DNA from: Segatella salivae DSM 15606 | GTDB lineage: Bacteria > Bacteroidota > Bacteroidia > Bacteroidales > Bacteroidaceae | Length of the DNA: 32,040 bases | Assembly: GCF_000185845.1 (NCBI RefSeq) | Contig: NZ_GL629647.1 | Coordinates: 2,960,713-2,992,752, forward strand | Direction: 5' to 3' | Part shown: positions 27,184-32,040 of the stretch, piece by piece | How the letters are laid out: each line of letters begins with the position of its first letter | How positions within the stretch are numbered: position 1 is the stretch's first letter | Translations under genes and position numbers: made by a program | Notes under the pieces: model-generated | Database searches by the model: none | Told to the model about the DNA's origin: nothing | What the model saw: the letters and a program-made list of their open reading frames with translations, nothing else

Positions 27184-30100
27184 TTAAAATGTTGCTTTAA
27201 CTCCGAGACAAACTTTTTTAATTGGTGGATAGTTATAATAGGAGTTAGAATATGTTGTATTTGTTCCTATTTCTGGAGACACGCCACGTACTGCTGTGAA
27301 ATAGTGCAAATTATTTCCGGAAATACTTATGGTAAGATCTTGCATCCCTAATTTAGAAGATATAGACTTTGGGAAAGAGTAGGATAATGAAATTTCGCGT
27401 AGACATAAATAGTCACCTTTATAATTAAAGATATTAGAAGTCCTACTGAAGTTTGCATTTCCATCATCAGGATCATTTGCCGTAAATCTTGCATATTTTG
27501 TATTGTCTCCTTCTTGCTTCCAGCATTTTTTCACTTCATCGATAATCGTATAATTGTTTGCAAAAGTATTCATGAAGTATCTCATTTCAGAATTATGGTT
27601 AATAGAATGACCTAAAGCCCAATCAAGGTAAAGATTGAAAGTGAGGTTTTTCCACCTCAAAGTGTTACCTAAACCACCAGTTGATGTGGGAACTGTTGTT
27701 CCTAAATAAAACAAATCTTGACTGTCAATAATTTCCTTTCCGTCTTTCGTTCTACTTCCTTTTCGATTTTTCCATTCGTAGTCTCCTACTTCTTTTCTTC
27801 CGACAATACGTTGATGATCAGAGTCTCTGTAGCCCTTAGCATAGACATCATACATGGCCCCATCGGCTGCAGCTTTATTTTGAAGGATATGATCGACAAT
27901 AAAACCATAATAACGATACATAGGTTCTCCTTCTGCTATACCACCAAATGCAGTACCATCTGCTAAAGTAATACCACCAATTCGATTTTTGTCACGTCCA
28001 TTGAAGGGTAGTTTGAGAACCTTATTTTTGACATAACTCCAGGTCATCCTTGTTGTCCATTCCCAATCTTTGTTTCGAATGTTGACACTTGAAACTTCAA
28101 TATCGAAACCATAAAATTTTACTTTACCAACGTTTGTATTTATATCTTTGAAACCAGATGTATTTGGAAGTTCTTTCTTAAATAGTAAATTGTTAGTTCT
28201 TTTGTCGAAATAATCGAAGATAACGGATAACCGATTATCTAATAAATTGAAATCAAATCCAAGGTCTAATTGCGTTGTAGTTTCCCATGTTAGATTGGGG
28301 TTTGGCATTACATTTGGTACAATACCTGCATTTCCATCATAGCGAGCATCCGTAGAATAGCGTCCTAATGCATCATAAATACCTATACTATTATTGCCTG
28401 TTTGGCCATAGCTTGCTCTTAGTTTTAAGGTATTAATGGACTTAATATTCTTCATAAAAGGTTCATCAGACATAATCCAACCTGCGGAAATTCCAGGGAA
28501 AAATCCCCACCGATGATGTTCTGCAAATAGCGAAGATGCATCATTTCTGAATGTAGCTGTTAAGAAATAGCGCTTTAAGTAGTCATAAGATAATCTTCCA
28601 AAATATCCAATTGTAACAACTTTATATTTGTCACTATACGCATCTTCTTTATTAGGTCCTGCACTTAGTGTAGGCACTTTATCAGTACTAGCACCACTCA
28701 CAATTGCACCAAATGAGTTGAACTTAGATTGTTGATAGGAGTAACCTGCTAACAAAGAGAATGAATGTTTCTTAAAATTTTGCTTGAATGTACTATACAA
28801 TTCGAGTTTATTTCTTTCATCTTCATTATAATCTTCTTCGGTTGGTCTACGTCCGTTAAAAACATTAGCCTTTTGAAAACTGCTAAATCTTGAATTTTGA
28901 TTGAAGGTTGAAACTTGAGATTCTATCTTCCATTCTGGTAGAAAATAATATGTTATTTTACCGAATCCAGAGTATCTCCTGTATGATTTGTTGTTATTGT
29001 TATTATATTGATAGAAAAGAGGTGTTGGTGAAGTAGCATTATATCCTTTGGTAGGCGTACCATCACTATTATATTTCTTTTGTGTGGGAGGAGTTGATAA
29101 GCCTCTTGAGATGATATTCATTTGGTTGGCAAATTCTTCTGATTTAGTTTTTGAATAATCGAGCCCAATATTAAAACGAAGTTTATCTGAAGCCTTGATA
29201 TTCAGATTTGTTCTCATATTCAAACGATTATAACCTGTACATAAAGCTACACCTTTATCATCCATATAGCCAAGACTTGCGTTATAGCTTACGTTTTTAC
29301 TACCTCCATTGATTCCGGCATAATACTTTTGCCATAGACTTGTTTTGTAAATTTCAGACTGCCAGTCTGTATCTTGATATATCAATGTCCTGTTAGGGTC
29401 TAAGGGGTCTGGCATAGACTGGTAGCCTTCAGGAACTTCTTCTCCATGATTTAAGTATCGTGTAGAGTAAATAGAGGATTCTGAATTGCCAGAACTAGCT
29501 GAAAATCCATCCATAGTGTTGAAGCGACTATTAGGTCCCACCGCTACAGCAGGGCGCACAGTATTGATATAATCACGTGCATTCATAAAATTATATTTGG
29601 TTTCTGGGCTTTGCATAGCTATCGAAGCTTCAAACGTAATTGAGGGTGGTTGGTTTGCTATACCATCTTTTGTAGTTACTAAAATAACTCCATTTGAAGC
29701 TCTGGAGCCATAGATAGCAGTGGAGGCAGCATCTTTTAATACTTCTATAGATTTTATATCATTGCTATTTATACCAGAGAACGAGCGTTCAACTCCATCT
29801 ACAAGAATCAGAGGGTCATTGCTTTTATTGATAGAAGACCCTCCACGTATACGAATCGATACTTCTTCTCCTGGAGAATTATTTGTAGAATAGAATCGTG
29901 TTCCAGCGAGTTTGCCTTTAAGACCTTCGCCAAGTGTTGATATAGATAAGCCTTCTAATCTGTCACCATTAAGCTTAGCTATGGCTGTTGTTAAGCTTTT
30001 GCGTGATTGAGCACCATATCCAATGACAACCGTTTCTTGTAAACTTACTTGTGTAGGATATAAGGTTACATTTACAATGCTGTTTTTTGGTGTTATTTCC

Positions 30101-30345
30101 TTACCTGTAAAGCCTAAAAAAGTAAATATAAGCTTTCCTTCTTTTGGGATGTTAATTTTATATTTCCCATCGATATCTGTTATCACACCATTTTTAGTTC
30201 CCTTTTGAATGATAGAAACTCCAGGCAAAACCTCACCTTGTTCGTCTGTGACCGTACCAGTAACTGTGATTGTTTGTGCAAGTCCTGGTGACGCTATTGT
30301 TGTTATAAAAAACAACATCATCAGTTTTTTTAATAAGACATTCAT
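27184..30345 (-). CDS. SusC/RagA-type TonB-dependent transporter of the sialic-acid operon (NanO-like)
   Basis: This is an outer-membrane importer of 1053 residues. It has a signal peptide (1-24, ending GLAQ), a carboxypeptidase-regulatory-like domain (~27-98), a TonB box (LQETVVIGY, 102-110), a plug with LILVDGVERSF and EVLKDAASTAIYGSRASNGVIL, and a barrel ending in CLGVKATF. There is no STN domain, so regulation is more likely through the linked GntR protein than through an anti-sigma factor. It lies 45 bases after the lyase gene and 20 bases before the SusD gene. Placed between lyase and sialidase, it most probably imports sialic acid (NanO role). The DNA is visibly AT-rich compared with the other two SusC genes. 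Confidence 0.92.
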   Translation of the reverse strand: MNVLLKKLMMLFFITTIASPGLAQTITVTGTVTDEQGEVLPGVSIIQKGTKNGVITDIDGKYKINIPKEGKLIFTFLGFTGKEITPKNSIVNVTLYPTQVSLQETVVIGYGAQSRKSLTTAIAKLNGDRLEGLSISTLGEGLKGKLAGTRFYSTNNSPGEEVSIRIRGGSSINKSNDPLILVDGVERSFSGINSNDIKSIEVLKDAASTAIYGSRASNGVILVTTKDGIANQPPSITFEASIAMQSPETKYNFMNARDYINTVRPAVAVGPNSRFNTMDGFSASSGNSESSIYSTRYLNHGEEVPEGYQSMPDPLDPNRTLIYQDTDWQSEIYKTSLWQKYYAGINGGSKNVSYNASLGYMDDKGVALCTGYNRLNMRTNLNIKASDKLRFNIGLDYSKTKSEEFANQMNIISRGLSTPPTQKKYNSDGTPTKGYNATSPTPLFYQYNNNNNKSYRRYSGFGKITYYFLPEWKIESQVSTFNQNSRFSSFQKANVFNGRRPTEEDYNEDERNKLELYSTFKQNFKKHSFSLLAGYSYQQSKFNSFGAIVSGASTDKVPTLSAGPNKEDAYSDKYKVVTIGYFGRLSYDYLKRYFLTATFRNDASSLFAEHHRWGFFPGISAGWIMSDEPFMKNIKSINTLKLRASYGQTGNNSIGIYDALGRYSTDARYDGNAGIVPNVMPNPNLTWETTTQLDLGFDFNLLDNRLSVIFDYFDKRTNNLLFKKELPNTSGFKDINTNVGKVKFYGFDIEVSSVNIRNKDWEWTTRMTWSYVKNKVLKLPFNGRDKNRIGGITLADGTAFGGIAEGEPMYRYYGFIVDHILQNKAAADGAMYDVYAKGYRDSDHQRIVGRKEVGDYEWKNRKGSRTKDGKEIIDSQDLFYLGTTVPTSTGGLGNTLRWKNLTFNLYLDWALGHSINHNSEMRYFMNTFANNYTIIDEVKKCWKQEGDNTKYARFTANDPDDGNANFSRTSNIFNYKGDYLCLREISLSYSFPKSISSKLGMQDLTISISGNNLHYFTAVRGVSPEIGTNTTYSNSYYNYPPIKKVCLGVKATF

Positions 30346-30390
30346 GTGTATATTGTTTAAGGTAAATAAAGCAGAAATAAAAAAATAAAT

Positions 30391-31305
30391 TTATGAGATA
30401 AGGTGTAATGACACAAGTTCACGTTCAATTTCCTCATACTCGGATTTTGAAAAAGGTGAAAGAGGTAACCGACAATCACCACAATTAATTCCGATGAACT
30501 TCATAATGGCTTTTCCACCCCTAACTCCGCCTCCATGTTTAATAATAATATTGATTACAGCGATAGACTTTAATTGCATTTCTCTCGCTTGAGTAATTTT
30601 GTTTTTTTTGAAATATTCCATCATCTTTTGATATATGTGAGGAATATAGTTGTAGGTACTTCCCACGGCACCTTCTACTCCCATAGCTAAGCCGCAAAGC
30701 AAATTTTCGTCATAACCATTAAGAATTTCAAATCGATGACAATCATAATCTATACATTCTGCCATTTCCATAAAGTTATTACTCGTAAATTTTACACCGA
30801 CAAGCGTTTCTATTTCTTGACCTGCTACTTTAAGAATATCTTTTACTGGCAAATGAACGCCTGTAATTGTTGGCATGTTATAATAATAAAATGGAGTGTG
30901 GGGAGCGCTCAAAGCAACAGTTTTTAAATAGGTAACTAACTCATTCACATTTACCGGCTTAAAGAATGTAGGAGACATCATGGCAATACCATCAGCTCCA
31001 ATCTCCTCAGCATGTTGGGCAAGCGACTTGGATTCAATTATAGAATTAGAACCAACATGAATAATAACTCTAAATCTTTTTTGAGCAGCTTTAATCCATG
31101 CGCAGGCCAACTCTTTTCGCTCTTGCTCAGTAAGAGATAAAGATTCTCCTGAAGTGCCACAAATAAATACACCTTGAATGGATGATTTAGCTAAATAATC
31201 TGCATACATTGGGATTACTTCTAAATTGAGATTCCCTTCTTGATTAAAAGGAGTAAAGGTCGCAGCAATCAATCCTTTGATCCTATTATAATGTTTCATA
31301 CTCAT
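30391..31305 (-). CDS. nanA: N-acetylneuraminate lyase
   Basis: This class I aldolase splits N-acetylneuraminate into N-acetylmannosamine and pyruvate in the cytoplasm. It is 304 residues; Met3 (31299) is an equally good start. Numbered from Met3, the carboxylate-binding loop GTSGES lies at 48-53, the catalytic tyrosine is Y140 in YYYNMP, and the Schiff-base lysine is K170 in GVKFTS. The segment NGYDENLLCGLAMG followed by GAVGSTYN closely follows the E. coli NanA sequence, which favours the lyase over dihydrodipicolinate synthase of the same fold. It starts 22 bases after the regulator gene and is followed by importer genes. The epimerase needed for the next step is not in the window. Confidence 0.94.
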   Translation of the reverse strand: MSMKHYNRIKGLIAATFTPFNQEGNLNLEVIPMYADYLAKSSIQGVFICGTSGESLSLTEQERKELACAWIKAAQKRFRVIIHVGSNSIIESKSLAQHAEEIGADGIAMMSPTFFKPVNVNELVTYLKTVALSAPHTPFYYYNMPTITGVHLPVKDILKVAGQEIETLVGVKFTSNNFMEMAECIDYDCHRFEILNGYDENLLCGLAMGVEGAVGSTYNYIPHIYQKMMEYFKKNKITQAREMQLKSIAVINIIIKHGGGVRGGKAIMKFIGINCGDCRLPLSPFSKSEYEEIERELVSLHLIS

Positions 31306-31327
31306 AGATTATAGTGTTAAGTGATTA

Positions 31328-32040
31328 CTATTCTTCTTTATTTTTTTTGTTATGAGCCTTCATAAACATTCGATAAGCCTCGAAATGCATCTCTATTCCA
31401 CGCTTATATGCTTCCAAATCTCGCTTCTTTATGAGCGCTAACAAGTCTGCATGTGTCACAAGTTTCCCTTGTGATTTCAATCTGATGTTAATGGGTTCGA
31501 TACAATCTTTGAATTTATCTTTGACAAAATCCATGATTGGATGCATGATTTGTTGAAAATCTACGATGAAATTATTGTTTGTGATTTGGTATAGTTTAGA
31601 ATGAAATGAGTATTCACTAATTGGTGAATAGCTATTATTTTCGAATACAGAACTAAGCTTGACTATTTCTTCTAACTGTCGAATATCTGTTGGAGTGATT
31701 CGCTCAAAGATAGTCGAAGAAATGCCAATCTCTAAGGCTATTCTTAGTTCTAATAGGTTAATAAGAGACGATTCGCTCATAAAATGTGGATTAACACTTA
31801 GCTGAAAGCCCTTAAAAAAGGAAGGTTCACGCAGATACATGCCTCGTCTTGTCCTACCTTCAACAAGACCTATCATCTTTAACGGACTTAATGCTTCTCT
31901 CAATACGCTACGAGCTACGCCAAGCTCTGAGGCCAGTTGGATTTCATTGGGAATCGAATCTCCAATTTTGTAGCCATGTTCGATGAAATAAGATATAATT
32001 TCTATTTCAACTTTATCTACAAGATTCAATGAATTTGAGA
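31328..32040 (-). CDS. GntR-family (FCD/FadR type) regulator of the sialic-acid operon, 5' end outside window
   Basis: This is a DNA-binding regulator whose last 233 residues begin at a TTG at 32029. The frame stays open through 32040, reading Ser-Asn-Ser ahead of LNLVDKVE, so the true start probably lies past the right edge. A winged-helix domain follows (PNEIQLASELGVARSVLREA, then GLVEGRTRRGMYL). The C-terminal FCD helical domain carries likely metal or ligand-binding histidines in EYSFHSKLY, VTHADLLALI and EMHFEAY. FCD regulators usually sense small acids or sugar acids, so sialic acid or its breakdown product is a reasonable effector. It is probably the first or an early gene of the operon, with the lyase 22 bases downstream. 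Confidence 0.9.
   Translation of the reverse strand, partial: SNSLNLVDKVEIEIISYFIEHGYKIGDSIPNEIQLASELGVARSVLREALSPLKMIGLVEGRTRRGMYLREPSFFKGFQLSVNPHFMSESSLINLLELRIALEIGISSTIFERITPTDIRQLEEIVKLSSVFENNSYSPISEYSFHSKLYQITNNNFIVDFQQIMHPIMDFVKDKFKDCIEPINIRLKSQGKLVTHADLLALIKKRDLEAYKRGIEMHFEAYRMFMKAHNKKNKEE

Overview
This window reads as a piece of a Bacteroidales chromosome, most likely Prevotella-like. The evidence is three SusC/SusD outer-membrane pairs, surface-lipoprotein signals, TlpA-type periplasmic thioredoxins, a GT3-type (eukaryote-like) glycogen synthase next to a short alpha-glucan phosphorylase, and promoters of the Bacteroidetes TAnnTTTG type. No rRNA, tRNA, CRISPR array or intact insertion sequence was seen.

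Layout. (1) 1-5105: a small secreted protein of unknown function (minus strand) lies divergent to a two-gene glycogen operon (glycogen synthase, glycogen phosphorylase), which ends in a strong intrinsic terminator. Each direction has its own exact -7 element in the shared intergenic region. (2) 5398-17769, plus strand: a seven-gene cluster encoding a TlpA-type N-terminal module without its thioredoxin domain, a SusC transporter with an STN signalling domain, a SusD lipoprotein, a DUF4843-type lipoprotein, a PKD-like family lipoprotein, a TlpA thioredoxin, and a double-thioredoxin protein whose second active site is degenerate (SMGC). This looks like a SusCD importer with two accessory surface lipoproteins and a dedicated periplasmic thiol-redox arm; its substrate cannot be told from sequence. 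(3) 17770-18720: about 950 bases without a convincing gene, holding hairpins, a plus-strand terminator and the minus-strand terminator of the next block. (4) 18721-32040, all minus strand: transcription runs from the right edge leftward through a GntR/FCD regulator (5' end beyond the window), N-acetylneuraminate lyase, a SusC/SusD pair, and a secreted sialidase with five Asp-boxes. After a 121-base gap a second, larger SusC/SusD pair follows, then the terminator.

How the genes fit together. In region 4 the sialidase would release terminal sialic acid from host glycans, the adjacent SusC/SusD pair (NanO/NanU-like by context) would import it, the lyase would split it to N-acetylmannosamine and pyruvate, and the regulator would sense the sugar. 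The later steps (epimerase, kinase) and any inner-membrane permease are not in the window and may lie past the right edge. The second SusC/SusD pair may import the desialylated glycan or something unrelated. Base composition changes sharply near 24.0 kb. Four 60-base lines counted inside the regulator-to-sialidase block (24421, 26521, 28441, 31021) hold 22, 18, 22 and 16 G+C. Four lines elsewhere (9061, 10321, 19981, 21961) hold 24, 27, 28 and 27. The sialic-acid block therefore looks like a separate acquisition inserted beside an older SusC/SusD pair.
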